Part shown: one piece after another, positions 20,801 through 32,200 of the stretch
How the letters are laid out: each line of letters starts with the position of its first letter
Numbering within the stretch: position 1 is the stretch's first letter
Assembly: GCA_003255025.1 (NCBI GenBank)
Contig: QANY01005488.1
Location: forward strand, 806,001-870,000
Length of the DNA stretch: 64,000 nt
From: Datisca glomerata
Lineage: Eukaryota; Streptophyta; Magnoliopsida; Cucurbitales; Datiscaceae
Reading direction: 5' to 3'
Translations under genes and position numbers: made by a program
The notes under the pieces: model-generated
What the model saw: the letters and a program-made list of their open reading frames with translations, nothing else
Database searches by the model: none
What the model was told of the DNA's origin: nothing

Positions 20801-21889
20801 AACCAGTTCAGCTCGTGATGAACCTGTTCAGAACAGAGAACTGGGTGCAAGACCCAGTTGCAGAACAGAAAGCACGAGAAAACAGGGGGGAAGAGAGAGA
20901 GAAAACGATAAGGAGAGAGAAACAAAGAGGGGAAGAAAAATAGTGGGGAGATATGAGAGGGGAAGAGAGAGAGGAATGTAGAGAGAAGCAGAGAAAGATA
21001 GAGATAGAGAGAGAAACAGAGGGTGAGAGAAAGGGAAACATAGGGAAGGGGTAAGGGGGCCTCGGTGATAAAGCACTAGTGATGACAGAAGCAAAAGGGA
21101 GAGAGAGAGAGAGAAAGAAGAAGGATGTAGAGTGAGTCAGAGAGAGAGAAAATGAGAGAGAGAGAACGAGAAGGAGAAAGAAACAGAGAGGGGAAGGAAA
21201 AAAATAGTGAGGGAATGAAGAAAGAACAAGGGGATAGCTGAGAGAGAAAAATAGAGGGAGGGAGGGAGAGTAACAAAGGGTTACATAGAAGCAGAGGAAA
21301 AGAGAAGAGAAAAACAGAGAGGGGAAGAAACAGGGAGAGGAAGACGAAGCAAGGATGAGAGAGAGAGAGAGACAAAAAGCAGAGAGAGAAAGAGATTAGA
21401 GAAAGCAATCAAGAAGGAAAGAGAAGAAGATTACCCAAATTCAATTATAGAGAGACCAACGAAGGAGATGAGTTGCTGGGCAGCAGGTGGCTGCGCGGGG
21501 GAGGGGAGGCTGCGATGGGGAGGAGAGAGCTGGGAGATAAGAAGTTTCATTGGAATATATATAATAGGTTAAAGGTTGGTTTAGGGTGTATATGCATGTA
21601 GTGTGAGTGATTTTCGATTGAGGGTTGAGATTGCCTAATCAAGGATAAAATAGGGTTAGGGTAATACTAGGGTATACATAAGCATATGGTGTGAATGAAC
21701 TAAAATTTTATAATATAAATTAAAAATATTTTAAAATTGAATAATTAAAATTTAAACTAAACCATATATAATTAAAATTATTTTACCAAAATTACAAATA
21801 ATCACTTTTTAAAATCAAAATTTAAAATCACTTTATCTTTTAAATCAATTTTACAAAAATGCTCATTTACGAAAGGTCGGTATATTACA
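17805..21889 (-). repeat. 5' LTR of the gag-only element, with internal duplication
   Basis: 4085 bp. Collinear with the left LTR except that the segment 18762 to about 19974 is repeated at 19975 to about 21187. The duplicated halves are nearly identical, so this happened after insertion or shortly before. The outer end is TATTACA followed by GAATA. Confidence 0.9.
18762..21187. repeat. 1.2-kb direct tandem duplication inside the right LTR
   Basis: The unit starts GAACATAACGTGAACAGT (18761 and 19974; period about 1213 bp) and ends in the GAGA tract (GGAGAAAGAAACAG). The junction at about 19970 carries the microhomology AACAGA, present at both parental breakpoints, consistent with unequal exchange or replication slippage. 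Differences between the halves are few. Confidence 0.9.
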
Positions 21890-22080
21890 GAATATGAGTC
21901 ATTTCTGACAAAGTAGATTCTCTTAGAAAGATGCCAGCACTTGTAACCTTTATGCTCAGGTGAATCATCGATAATATTAGAGGGTCTTAAGTGGGAAAGC
22001 ATGCAACCAAAAAGCATTTTAGAATGGAGTAATCTTATTTAACTTGAAAGCATTTTTGTAAAGGTGGCAAGATTTAAGAC
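21890..22080 (-). mobile_element. Copia remnant, right part (integrase C-terminus)
   Basis: The reverse strand reads 'LFGCMLSHLRPSN' and 'SPEHKGYKCWHLSKRIYFVR', the Copia integrase C-terminal motif (FGC-----P------SP---KGY-C-----R-YFV). This is the other half of the element at 12985-13384. The 5' side (from about 22080 rightwards) fades into AT-rich sequence without a recognisable LTR. Confidence 0.7.
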
Positions 22081-22490
22081 GATTGGATATAAATCATCTA
22101 GTTTCACATTGACTTAGAAGATTAGATAGGTATTTATAAAGATGGAATAATTTGTGTGAGATCCACTATATTATTGGATTTAAAATCTAAGTTTTTATGG
22201 ATTCTTAATCCAACTAAAAAAGGGAGACTACAAATCCAAATCTAAAATATTTGTTGGATTTAATGTGCAAAGTAAAAAAAATACTCATTTTAAGTCATCA
22301 CTCAAACTAACAATATATTAATTGAAGGACATTATAGTAAACTTATCTAACCTAACATAATCTAAATCATCTAATCCAACATACAAATTTATAATAAATA
22401 CAATACTCTAAATCTTAAATCTAAAACTTCAATCAAATTCTAAATCTAGATTCTCAATCCAAAAATTTAGTAAACGTGACTTTAAAACCG
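22081..22490. other. AT-rich spacer, nothing recognised
   Basis: Enriched in AAATCTAAA/CTAAATC motifs on the plus strand and direct short repeats (AATCTAAAT). No ORF or element end identified. Confidence 0.4.
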
Positions 22491-22494
22491 GTTA

Positions 22495-23003
22495 GTCAGT
22501 TTGGCTTACATCCCCATATCTCAGTTCCAATATCAGTCAACGACTCCAAGAAAGTTTTCTTGGGATTCTCCAAAAAGTTCTTCTATTCGTCCTCTCTCCG
22601 TTCGTCCTCTAACCTTCTCATTTTCTCTGAGAAGTGTTAGTTCGTCCTCTCCCCATTTTCATTACTATCATTGTTTCTTCAACTTTTTATCTTCACTTTC
22701 CCAATCATCTTGTTTCTTTGATGTTTGCGATTATTGATTTTTGAAAATGTACATGATAAAGAAATAGCAGAGAAAGTTTGTGTAGAAGAAGGAAGTACTA
22801 GAGAAATTTATGAGTCCAAGATTTGCTTTCGCGTTGAAGGTCTGAAAGTTTTTAATGACTTTTGCACTTGTATCTCAGGGAAGAAAGTTTCTACCGGTTT
22901 GGATTCATCTTTATCTTCCCTCCATAATATTACTTTTTCGGGGGTGAAAAAAATTTACCAAACTGACCCGATCGAACTAAAAATGGTCGATTCTATAAGG
23001 TAA
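22495..23003 (+). pseudogene. Unrecognised exon(s) with a splice donor; fragmentary gene
   Basis: Frame 1 (22501-22735) is Ser/Pro/Phe-rich ('SQFQYQSTTPRKFSWDSPKS', 'SLRSVSSSSPHFHYY') and looks like an organelle-targeting leader, but it begins with TTG rather than ATG. A frame change near 22735 leads to 'FENVHDKEIAEKVCVEEGS', 'ICFRVEGLKVFNDFCTCIS' and 'HNITFSGVKKIYQTDPIEL', ending at a clean donor (ATAAG|GTAATCTC, 23001). I do not recognise the family. Composition and the donor suggest a real exon; no following exon was found before the CACTA at 23386. Confidence 0.4.
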
Positions 23004-23385
23004 TCTCTGTTCTCTATTGATCATTGAATTGGATAATTATTCGCTAAGGATGATCCTTAATTTATCCATTTCAATTGGCCGGGTTCAGATGTAGTTATTC
23101 CTTTTAGTTTAAGGTAAACAAATATTTATTCAAAACAAAAGAATTCAAATTACAATGGACAAGTCTGAGGCCACAAAAATAAGGCCAAATGGTGAAAAGA
23201 GAGCAAGAGAAACTATAACCTCTCAAAGATGTGAGATGGTCGTAACCATTGAACTTGTCATCTCCTAATTTCAAGGTTATTAGGATTATTCTTTAAGGTA
23301 TCAAAGTTTGTCCCTAACACTTTGGTTTTATGTAGAGCACTCCTCTCTCTAACCCTACCTTAAAAATTTTGGTATTTCTTTTTCT
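23004..23385. other. Non-coding, possibly intron of the preceding fragment
   Basis: No ORF. Starts with GTAATCTC, a plausible intron start. Ends in the TCT target duplication of the outer CACTA element. Confidence 0.35.
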
Positions 23386-24977
23386 CACTACAAGAAATAG
23401 GGTTTTATCGATAAAACTTTCCGTTTCTAAAAGACTTAAATTTTGTCAGTAAAAACTTTTACCGAAGAAAATGATTTTTTTTGTCCAATGTGTTGCTTAC
23501 ACCTCTTTGCTTTAGGCTTTAGCGACCAAATAATGTTTTCTTCGGTACATATTAATAGCTATGAAAGGTTGTTCATCGCCATATTGTCAAGCGAGAAAAC
23601 ATTATTTTGTCGTTATAGTTTTTGACGATGACAACTGTTTTTGTCAGTACAAAATAACAGCAACAAAATAGTGAATGTCCCTACATCGTGTAGTGGCAAA
23701 ACATTATGTCATCACTGTAGCTTTTGGCGACGACAACTATTTTGGTCGATGCAAGTATACAGTGACAACTATAGTTTTAGTCGCTAAAATCCCCACCTTA
23801 GGCGATAACTATTTTAGTAGCTAACACATTTACGACAAATTTTTTTTGTCAAGATAATTGTCAAATTTTACATTTTATTTTTCCTGCACCAAGTTTAACA
23901 TTTCTTCATCATATTTTATCGCTAAAAATAGACTTTTAATGATGAATTTTTATTTGTCGCTAACACTACAACAAATATGTGTTTTTATTGCACATGACGA
24001 TGGTGTTTTATCTCAAAACGCTAAGATAAATCTAAATTTTGTGAGGATAAGGCGCGGGAACAAAAGAAAATAACCCGCATAAAATTAGACCTAATCCCTC
24101 TATCTTCAGATTCACATCCCTCTCTCTTCATCCTTTCAACTAGCTCTCTCCGCTTCAACCTCTTTGTACGATCGTCGAAACCCAGGGATGTAGCTCGCAA
24201 GTCCCACTCTTTCGATTCTCTCTCTCTCTCGAAGCTCTCTTTTGCGAACCTCTTTCTGGTAGCTTCTTGCATCTCTCTCATCATCTCTATCATCAATGTA
24301 CCAGCTCTATCTCATATTTTCTCTCGCATTTATTTCTTTAGGATCTCGTAGCTCTCCCTCTCACAGCTCTTTGTCTCTCATCTCTATGTCGCAGCTCAGT
24401 TTTTCAGCCCTTTCCAACTTTGATTTCGCATATCAAAACAAGAGGAAGGTTTTTTTTCTTGTGAGGTGTGTTTTCATCTCTGATCATGTTTGATTGTGTG
24501 TGCTTTTTATGTTTTTGTGAGGAATTTTGTCTGAGTCTAGGGTTTTCCAAATTTTGTTTACTTCTTTTTCTTCAGTGTGTCAAATTTTGACGTACTTTTC
24601 TTAATTGGGGTTTCCTGAGTAAGAGATGGATGCTGCGTTAGGCGGTCGGTTAGGAGTATTTGTTTACAATTGATTAGTTATCTTCTTTCTCATCTACATT
24701 TTTCTTCTTGTGTAGGGCTTGGAGCATTGTTTGATTAGGAGAGGTAATTTTTCTGGGTACAGCTGATACGTTTGGAGGAATATAAGATTTGGCGCTTTGA
24801 ATCAAACTCCAAATAGTATAGCAGCTTAAGAGCAATGACGAGCTCGAGGTAGTTTGTAAAGAGGGAGTTAATGTAAGAAAAAAGACTATTTTTCAGTATG
24901 CACTTTGGACTTCTCTGTTTTTTTTCATTATAGAGGATCGTACATCCTTAAGTCTTACTAGATCTGGGAGTTTAGGG

Positions 24978-26150
24978 CAATGGTTTCCATGACTGAAGAA
25001 TTGGGACTGGAGATGGCAATTCGTTCATTACAACATCTTCTTCAGTATAGAGAGTAGAATATTTGTAGGGCTGTTTCCCTAGCTCTTGGTCTCCTCTGCA
25101 TATCAAACCCGATGGTAATTGATTTGGTTAGATTCTTAAGAGGACCATTCTGAATCACTATACTCAGAAAAAGTCGGTGATTTTTATATTTTCCAAACTT
25201 TTGTCCTGGTACGCCTAACAAGCTATTTAGAATGTCCATCTTTGTGTTCTAAAGAATGATAGTTGTCGAGTGCCTTGTTATTGCTAGAAAATATTATTTG
25301 AATGCATCTCATTGAATTGTCTTCCATAAAATATCTGAATCTAGACTCAAACGTGTAATTTTCTTCCTATTTGTAGTAATTTACTTGAAATGTAACCCTG
25401 TTTGCTAGTATTAACTCAAGTTGTCTTTTATGTAAGACTTGTCAATTAGATTTTTTTTCCACAATGAAAGTTTATTTACACCCCATAATGGTTTAGTTAT
25501 GTTCTTGCTGAGTTAAGAGGTTGACCTTTTACTAATTTACTTATATGGTAATCTGACCAGGTGAATGTTATGGATATATTAAGTAGGCTTAGCCATGATA
25601 CTGATTCCGAAGTAGCAATGGTGAGATGTCTATCATTGTCTTATTAAATCTTACCCTTGGTAGGAGTTTGAGGCTAATATTTTGAGTTGAATGCTACAGG
25701 CAGCAGTAATCTCATTGGGATTGATAAGTTCGGGAACCAATAATGCTCGAATAGGTGGCATGCTTCGAAATCTTTCTAGCTATTACTACAAGGATGCGAG
25801 TCTTCTGTTCTATGTAATGTTGCCTACAAATATTGTTCTTCTATTCTTCTTCTTTATAGTTTGGTCAAAGCCTGATCAACATACCCTGGCCGCTTTTGCA
25901 TGTCCAAATTGCTCAAGGGCTTGTACATTTGGGAAAGAGGTTCCTTACTCTAAATCCTTATCATTCTGATTGTTTCCTATTGTCACCGTGAGTAAAATCT
26001 GTGGAATAAACTTTCTAACTCTATTTTCTTCAACTAATAACGCAAACCACTTAAACTAGATGCTTACTCTGATTTTGTCATCCTTATAGGAAAACGCTTG
26101 GTGGAATAATTACCATGATGCACGCATGTCTTAATCTGAACATGAGCAAT
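24978..26150 (+). pseudogene. RPN1: Captured fragment of 26S proteasome subunit RPN1
   Basis: Five exon pieces in order, with introns kept. 24978-25114 'EELGLEMAIRSLQHLLQY' then 'RAVSLALGLLCISNP' (one stop inside, donor GATG|GTAATT). 25561-25620 'VNVMDILSRLSHDTDSEVAM' (donor GTGAGA). 25700-25812 'AAVISLGLISSGTNNARIGG' and 'MLRNLSSYYYKDASLLF'. About 25903-25988 '[12 protein letters not shown]' with a frameshift, then '[13 protein letters not shown]'. About 26090-26150 'GGIITMMHACLNLNM'. These match the PC-repeat toroid region of the proteasome base scaffold RPN1 (PSMD2). A stop, a frameshift and a lost acceptor (GCAT for GCAG) show it is not functional. It lies inside the inner CACTA. Confidence 0.88.
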
Positions 26151-26431
26151 TTTTCTACCCCTTTAAGTTAGGATGAAATATTCAGCCTACCTAAAAATTC
26201 TTCATAGATCATGTACTCATTGTTGGAACATGGCTTAGGCATAAGGCGATAGATGAGTGGTGGTTCTTTAACTTGGTTGACGTACTTCATTGTTTTACTA
26301 TGTTATAACCATATGTAGTAATAAATAGTACTTCTACTTTGGTCAGTGGTATTTTTATTTTCAATTCCAATTATTATATGGTTGATTATTTTTTACTTTT
26401 ATTTTTTAAGTTATTCCAAACATTTATGTAG

Positions 26432-26513
26432 GGCTTAGGACCTTATTCTGGAGGTATCAAGAAGGTAAAGAATGAAATTAAGGACATGGCTAAGAAAGTT
26501 AATGATTTAATTC
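26432..26513 (+). pseudogene. RPT1: Captured exon of 26S proteasome ATPase RPT1
   Basis: A single 82-bp exon bounded by a good acceptor (TTATGTAG|G) and donor (AATTC|GTATGT). It encodes '[20 protein letters not shown]' and 'KKVNDLI', matching the N-terminal coiled-coil region of regulatory particle ATPase 1 (26S protease subunit 7). No downstream RPT1 exons (AAA module) were found before the element end. Same strand and same CACTA as the RPN1 piece, about 280 bp after it. Confidence 0.75.
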
Positions 26514-28189
26514 GTATGTATTACTTTCATAATTTACATGATATTGTATAGATTGAACATAAAAGATTTTGGTTACCTTCCTTTGCCTTTGAGTTTAGTC
26601 TTATGTTTGCTTAACTAAAAGTGGTATATTCTCAGAAGTTGATAGTACATGGAAGGCGTTGAAAGAAACATGATGGGGTGGGAAATCAACATGATCTAAG
26701 ATCTGCCCATTTTGCTTGTACATGTATTGTTGCATTTATACTTGTCTAATAATTGTTACTTTTTGTCGTAGATTCAAATTCAAATTCCTATATGTTTACA
26801 TCATTGACTAATTGTGCTTTGCGTCTAGTGAATGATGGAGACAAGGTAATCTCCTAGGATGATAAATCAACTATGTTGTGGTTTCTTTTGGAAATTGTAT
26901 AGTTTTTCTCTTTGTTCCATTGACTTTTGATAACTTCCTTGTCTCATGTGCTCATAAGTTTTCTTTGTGCTTGCTAATGTTGTTTACACCAGTGATCATG
27001 GTTGACATGCACTTTCAACTATCTTTTTGAATCTGAGACAAAAAATAATAAACACTACAAGTTTATGTTCTCTTGAGTTTGTTCTTTTTTCTTTGATAAA
27101 GCAATAGTAATCTAAAAGAAGGGTTGAAGTGAGAAAGATTTCTGACAATTGACATTTTTGCAATCTATCAGAATGAAAAGATCTTGAGTCAAATTTTTAG
27201 TTTCATCCATTTTTTCACACTCTAACTTTGGCTTATACACATATATAGGAACGTATTATTTATGCTACTTCTATTAAGGCTACTGAAATTTTCTTTTGAA
27301 TAGATTATTTATGACAAACTTTCATAAATAACTAAAGAAAATTGGATAGGCTACAACCAAATGTCATGATGTCAATTGTTGAGGAAGGTGCTAGTAATGT
27401 GAGGTTTTAAATCAGCTAGGTCTTCATCCCACATAAAGAACTAAGTATTGATTTTCTTGTGAAACCTTGTTATTCTGGTCAGGATTTAATCAATCAGATT
27501 CAATTCTGATCTGCACCTGATGTCCCATTATGTTCTCTCTTCTTATCTCTTAGTGGCATTTTTGTTTGTAAGAAAAGTAGGAGTATGTGAAATCGGGAGC
27601 TGGATGCATTTGTTTTATTTTCATTCTTGATAAAGGAAAAGCCTGTAAACATAAGGTTTTGGGTCTATACTTTTGAGTAATGTAATGAGAAAGTAAAGAG
27701 AAGCTTCATGTTGGATATATGATCTCACCTATTCACTACCGAAATTAGTCTTATTTTTATGTGTTGTTGTATTGTGTTATTGATATTTTATTTATTTTTG
27801 ACTTTTTATTGCTATCAGATCTTAAGTAGTGTCATTCCCATGGTTTTGTCAACTGAAGCAAGCACGTAACATCTTGTCTCTACAGCAAACGACACCGATT
27901 TCTGAAGCTTCATAATTAGATTTGGAGTCTTACTAGATTTTAATCTTTCTCTTTAGGATATATTAACTTTGCTTGTTCTATGTAAAAATTCAATATGTAT
28001 TTGTAATTTGGAACTATGATTTCTAGCGGACAATGATCTGTAATAATTTTGAGTAATTAAATAAAACATTATGTGATTTTTTTATTTTGAGATATTTTGT
28101 AAAAAAATAATTATTTTTTAAGTTTGTTCAATTGCAAGAATAAGTATATTCACTGAATTAGTTATTCACAACATTTATAACATGAAAAG

Positions 28190-28420
28190 AAGGTTCTCAA
28201 AGGTCTTTTACAACTTTGAAAAATGCTATGAAAAATATACCATAGCTTTAAAAAATGCTATAAAAAATTTATCACAGCATTAAAAAACGTTGTGGTAGGG
28301 CTACCATAGCATTTAAAAAATGTTGTGGTAGGGCTGCCATAACATTTAAAAATGCTGTGGTAGGGCTAGCATAGCGTTTAATAAACGCTATCGTAGGTTC
28401 TGACTTTTAATAATGTTGGC
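28190..28420. repeat. Subterminal palindromic repeats of the inner CACTA
   Basis: About five to seven degenerate 31-33-bp units of the form ATTTAAAAAATGCT(A/G)TGGTAGGG followed by CTACCATAGC. Each unit is a near palindrome (GCTATGGTA...TACCATAGC). The position next to the terminal inverted repeat is where CACTA transposase-binding repeats lie. Confidence 0.75.
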
Positions 28421-28540
28421 TAATATAGCATTTTGGAAAACATATGAAAACGCTACGATAGAAATTTTAGTCGCTACGTAGCGTTTTTCTCTTGTAGTGT
28501 AAAAGTCTTATACCTAAAGAACAGATTTCTTGTAGTGTCT

Positions 28541-29000
28541 CCACAAATAATATATGAAAGACGAGAAAGCGATCTTCAAAGTGATTGATCTTTGTCATGG
28601 TTCTAGTATGAAGCCTGCAAGTAATCTACACCCAATTCTAGCATCTGCATCTCAGGTCACACTTTTGCACGTAAAACAACATTCTCAAAAAACATGAGAG
28701 GTGCTTTCTATCTGGTTTATGGAGAAAACACATACAACATTAATAAATTTGACATACTATATCGGTAAAAAATGCTATGGTTTGTCTTTTTTGAAAATGC
28801 AGCATATCAAGTTATATTTTTTTTGGCAGTTTGCCAATTGTCTTTTGAGTTTTTGCCTTTTATTTTTAGGCCTTCATGCATCCCTGCATTTGTGTTTTTT
28901 TATTTGGGGGAGTTTATGCATTTAAAAAAATGCGATGCTTAATTTCTATTAAAGGGGATATTTGCTCTAGTGCATTCTGGTCATTTTCATGATCTGTAAA
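28541..29000. other. Spacer between the CACTA and the E2 LTR
   Basis: No supported gene. A readable stretch near 28560-28690 ('FKVIDLCHGSSMKPA') has no family I recognise. A T-rich pyrimidine tract lies near 28820-28870. Confidence 0.35.
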
Positions 29001-29281
29001 GGAAATTTGCAGTACTAAATATGTAGAAAAATAGAATAAGAGAGAATGACAATTCGAGACAAAATATATTTTGTCTTCAATCTTCTTTGTGCTTACGAGA
29101 TGTTTCCCATATTCATACATGAGAGCCATCATTTAATTCCCTGGACATTCTCCGTCCGTTACACTTTATTCGTGGGAGTTGAGGAGGTTACGCCGCTAGG
29201 AATATGTCGGAACATTGATTCTTTATAACTGTTTCATCTTGTCCACTCATCTTTATCAATCAGTGGCTAGCAACTTGATCT
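29001..29281 (-). repeat. First part of the E2 3' LTR
   Basis: Strong similarity to 58419-58695 in the same orientation, including CATTTAATTCCCTGGACATT, TCCGTCCRTTACACTTTATT and CATCTTTATCAATCA. Ends in GATCT, the target duplication of the solo LTR; the second part resumes at 37015. Confidence 0.8.
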
Positions 29282-32200
29282 TGTTGGATCAAGTTCTAAA
29301 ATTTTGAGAAAAAATCAATTAACCACGAACGGTTTGTCGGCAGAAAATATTTTTTTTTACATCAACCATTTAATCATATTAAATATAAAATCTTTTATGA
29401 TCATGCATATATTGATCGACACCTAGAAGAGGTAGAAATAATTTTACGTCTTTCTTGTATCAGAGATTTTCATACTACGTGGAATCACTACAAGAATTAT
29501 GTGCTTTAGTAGCATTGAAGCATTGTGTTTTAGCATAAAACGCAATTAAGGTGAATTTTAAGAAAGGCATGGGGGAAAAAATTCCAAACCCGCCTAATTA
29601 ATTAAAATACATTCGAACCCTTTTGTTCCAAACCCACGTTAATCTCTCACAACTCTTTCTTTGACGCTCACAAATTCTGTGAGAAGCTCACAGAGCTCTC
29701 TTCGGCATAGCTCTTGCTCAGCCTCTCTTGCAACTCTATCTTTTAGCTTTATGTCACAGATTCTCTCTTGTAGCTATCTATCTCTGAGCTCCCTCTCAAA
29801 GCTCCTTTTCTTAGCTCTTTCCAACTTTATCTCGCCACTAGCTCTCTCTCCAGGCTATTTATTTCAGCCCTCTCTCGATCATCTCTTTGTAAGCTCTGTA
29901 TCGTAAATTTATCCCATCGAACTTCTCCCAGTCCCAGCTACTCTTCATTTCAGGTAAATACCTAATTTCCATTTGTCACTTATCAGTCCTTCAATTTTTT
30001 GTTAAACATGCTTTAAATTTCTTGTGATTGGCTTTTAAATGTAGTTTCTTTTGTTATGATCTATTATGAAACAAAAGCAAGCAGAGAGCTAGATACCCAC
30101 AACAGAGAGGAAGAGATGGCTATGTTTTTCTCACATTCTAGAACTTTATTTTACTAATTCTATTAGGATTTTCCTTATTTGAGTGCTCTGTTTATTGCAA
30201 GCTTTTTCAATGAAACTAACTTTAAGTTATATACATCACATGTGATTATTGTCTTCTTTTCACTTCTAATTTTTGTTCAGCTCCCAAACTTGGTTTGCTT
30301 GGTTATTTATTTGTAAAATAGACTGGGGCTTGACATAAATTTGATCAAAGCAATTAATAGGCTATGCTATTCTCCATTATACTTCTTGGATGTGGTTATG
30401 CAATCTATAATTCCTCCTCTTGTTTGATTATTATGTGTATTCAGTATTTTTGAAAAAAATTAAAAATGTTTTTTATTTCTAAAACCCAATTTCTATGAGT
30501 TATGCTTCTTTTGATGCTTAAATGCTTGATTTCGTGCAAAGTTAAGGTTAGTTTTTTGTTCTGTTGGATTTCCATTTCCATACACGATAATAGTTGTTTC
30601 TCTAGGTGGTAGTCAAATTGATTGGGGTGAAAGATAAGAGATTTAACTAGTATGCTTTCTTGTAGTCATCGACCATGAAAATAATTTGAGATGATTACAC
30701 AATTTGTATCATTTTCTTATTATCAAAATGTAATCTTCTAACGAATGTATATATTATGACGATAAAATCTGTGTATCATTTCTCCCTTTCTTTGTGTTTT
30801 ATATAAATGTGAATGAGTTGATGAATGTTGATAATTGTTTGGATATATGAATTGGTTATTTGATAGGGGCAGACTTGATTCTAGTGGCTTTCCATATGAG
30901 ATCTCTAACAGCAAGAGGCATCACTTTCCAAACCTCAGAGGAAACTTAATCCTAATATGACGCTCGTAACTGCAAATCAATTCATCGTTCATATAATTAA
31001 CATGGAAATAAGATGAAATTGAAATGGCAGAAGCAGTGTATCTCACGTTTCCTTCAGCTTCTCATGCTAGAAATAGGTTGTTTGGTAGATGCAATGTTAG
31101 TAAAATGGAATATGAAATTATATGGTTAGGCACTATCTTTTGTCAGCAAAAGTTAAGTGTGTTATCAATGCTGATTCTTATTTCGTTTGCTAAATTCTTA
31201 TTATATCTACTTTGCAGGAGAAACCAATTGAAAATCGCTTGAAGCCATGGTGACTAAAGAATTTTGTTAGAATGAGTTAGTTGGTACATGGTCGATAATT
31301 GTCTCTTCTAGGAATTAATACAATGCAGGTCATGTTGGTGTAATGAAAGATGTTAATGTTCTTGAATTTTCTCAAGCATTGGTAGTTTTTGGATCTTCCC
31401 ATGTGATTATGAAAGTTGTGTTCTTATGTTTTCTATTTGGTATAAGTTCGCTTCTATAGTTTGGCATTGTACTTGTTTTTATCAAGACTTGGAAGTAAGG
31501 GGTTCTTCTGTGGATTTTGGTTAATTATGTGGTCTTCAGAGCTTTTGATGCTTTGGAGCCATTTAGGCAAAGTATTTCTACTCTATTTTGCCTCATCATT
31601 GTTAATTGAGTTATGTTTATCTATTATATAGCCTAATGAAGTTCAGTAGAGCAACTTGAAGGGCCCATTGCCTTACTAGCACGCATAGATCGCACTTTTA
31701 AGTCTTTTACTTAGTCTGTCACAAAAAAGACAAAGTAGCTAACTTCTGATATTTTTTTACAGGTAAACCTAAATTAGGCCATTTCAATGGTTTCATATTG
31801 TACTTCTTCATGAGAGCCTGCACATATCCATGGTAAAAATGTATATATTTAGTACTCAAACATGCATGAAATTGTGAACAACAAAAGTCCCAGTGATGTT
31901 CCTGAAGATGTATTGCTTGCTACTAACCATCGAAGGTGTAGAAGCTGGTGATGTGAGGTTTGATGTTATTCGTTTGGTAAGTGTCTTTTTTCTTGTAGTA
32001 TTGACAAGTTTGGTTCTATTTTGTTGGAACTTACGATGTTGCATTTTATATATAAATCAATTGAAACAATTATTCATCAATATTTATTTTAAAGATGATT
32101 AGGAGATCACGCTTACTAGCAGCTTACAGTTTTTATGCTAATTTTTTCCTTCTTTTTTTAGGGAGGGGTGGATTTCGAGATTAAAGAAAGATTAAGGAAC

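Larger units (their letters stand above)
13385..21889 (-). mobile_element. Gag-only LTR retrotransposon (TR-GAG-like) with very long LTRs
   Basis: LTRs begin TGTGACGCCCC (13385) and TATGACGCCCC (17805) and end in ATATTACA (16370, 21889). A perfect 5-bp target duplication GAATA flanks the whole (13380-13384 and 21890-21894). The interior is only 1.43 kb and encodes gag alone; there is no protease, RT or integrase. This matches the non-autonomous TR-GAG type, which depends on a full relative in trans. A Met-tRNA primer site and a good polypurine tract are present. LTRs are 2986 and 4085 bp; the difference is mostly a 1.2-kb tandem duplication in the right one. Confidence 0.9.
23964..28499 (+). 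mobile_element. Inner CACTA element with captured proteasome gene fragments
   Basis: Starts CACTACAACAAATATG (23964) and ends TTTTTCTCTTGTAGTG (28499), with target duplication TAA (23961-23963, 28500-28502). 4.5 kb, no recognisable transposase. Both ends share subterminal sequence with the CACTA at 29486-35381: a CT-rich leader (24080-24420) on the left and palindromic 31-33-bp repeats on the right. The interior holds intron-containing pieces of two host genes (RPN1 and RPT1), the pattern of CACTA transduplication. Confidence 0.85.
23386..28537 (+). mobile_element. Outer small CACTA (non-autonomous), split by a second CACTA
   Basis: Terminal inverted repeats CACTACAAGAAAT at 23386 and ATTTCTTGTAGTG ending at 28537, with 3-bp target duplication TCT on both sides (23383-23385, 28538-28540). 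Without the inner insertion the element is about 610 bp, with no transposase and with subterminal motifs of the type GACGACAACTATTTT and TTTTGTCGCTAAAA. It is a MITE-like CACTA derivative. Confidence 0.85.

Noticed and set aside
19614..21408. Similar Ser/Leu/Phe-rich minus-strand ORFs
   Set aside because: Copies of the same LTR purine tract, including the duplicated segment. Simple-repeat translation, not genes.
26640..26850. Further RPT1 exons after 26513
   Set aside because: I looked for AAA Walker motifs or the following RPT1 exon words in all plus frames and saw none.
29046..29228. ORF repeated at 58482-58697 ('IHESHHLIPWTF')
   Set aside because: It is the E2 LTR read in a chance frame; LTR identity explains the protein similarity.
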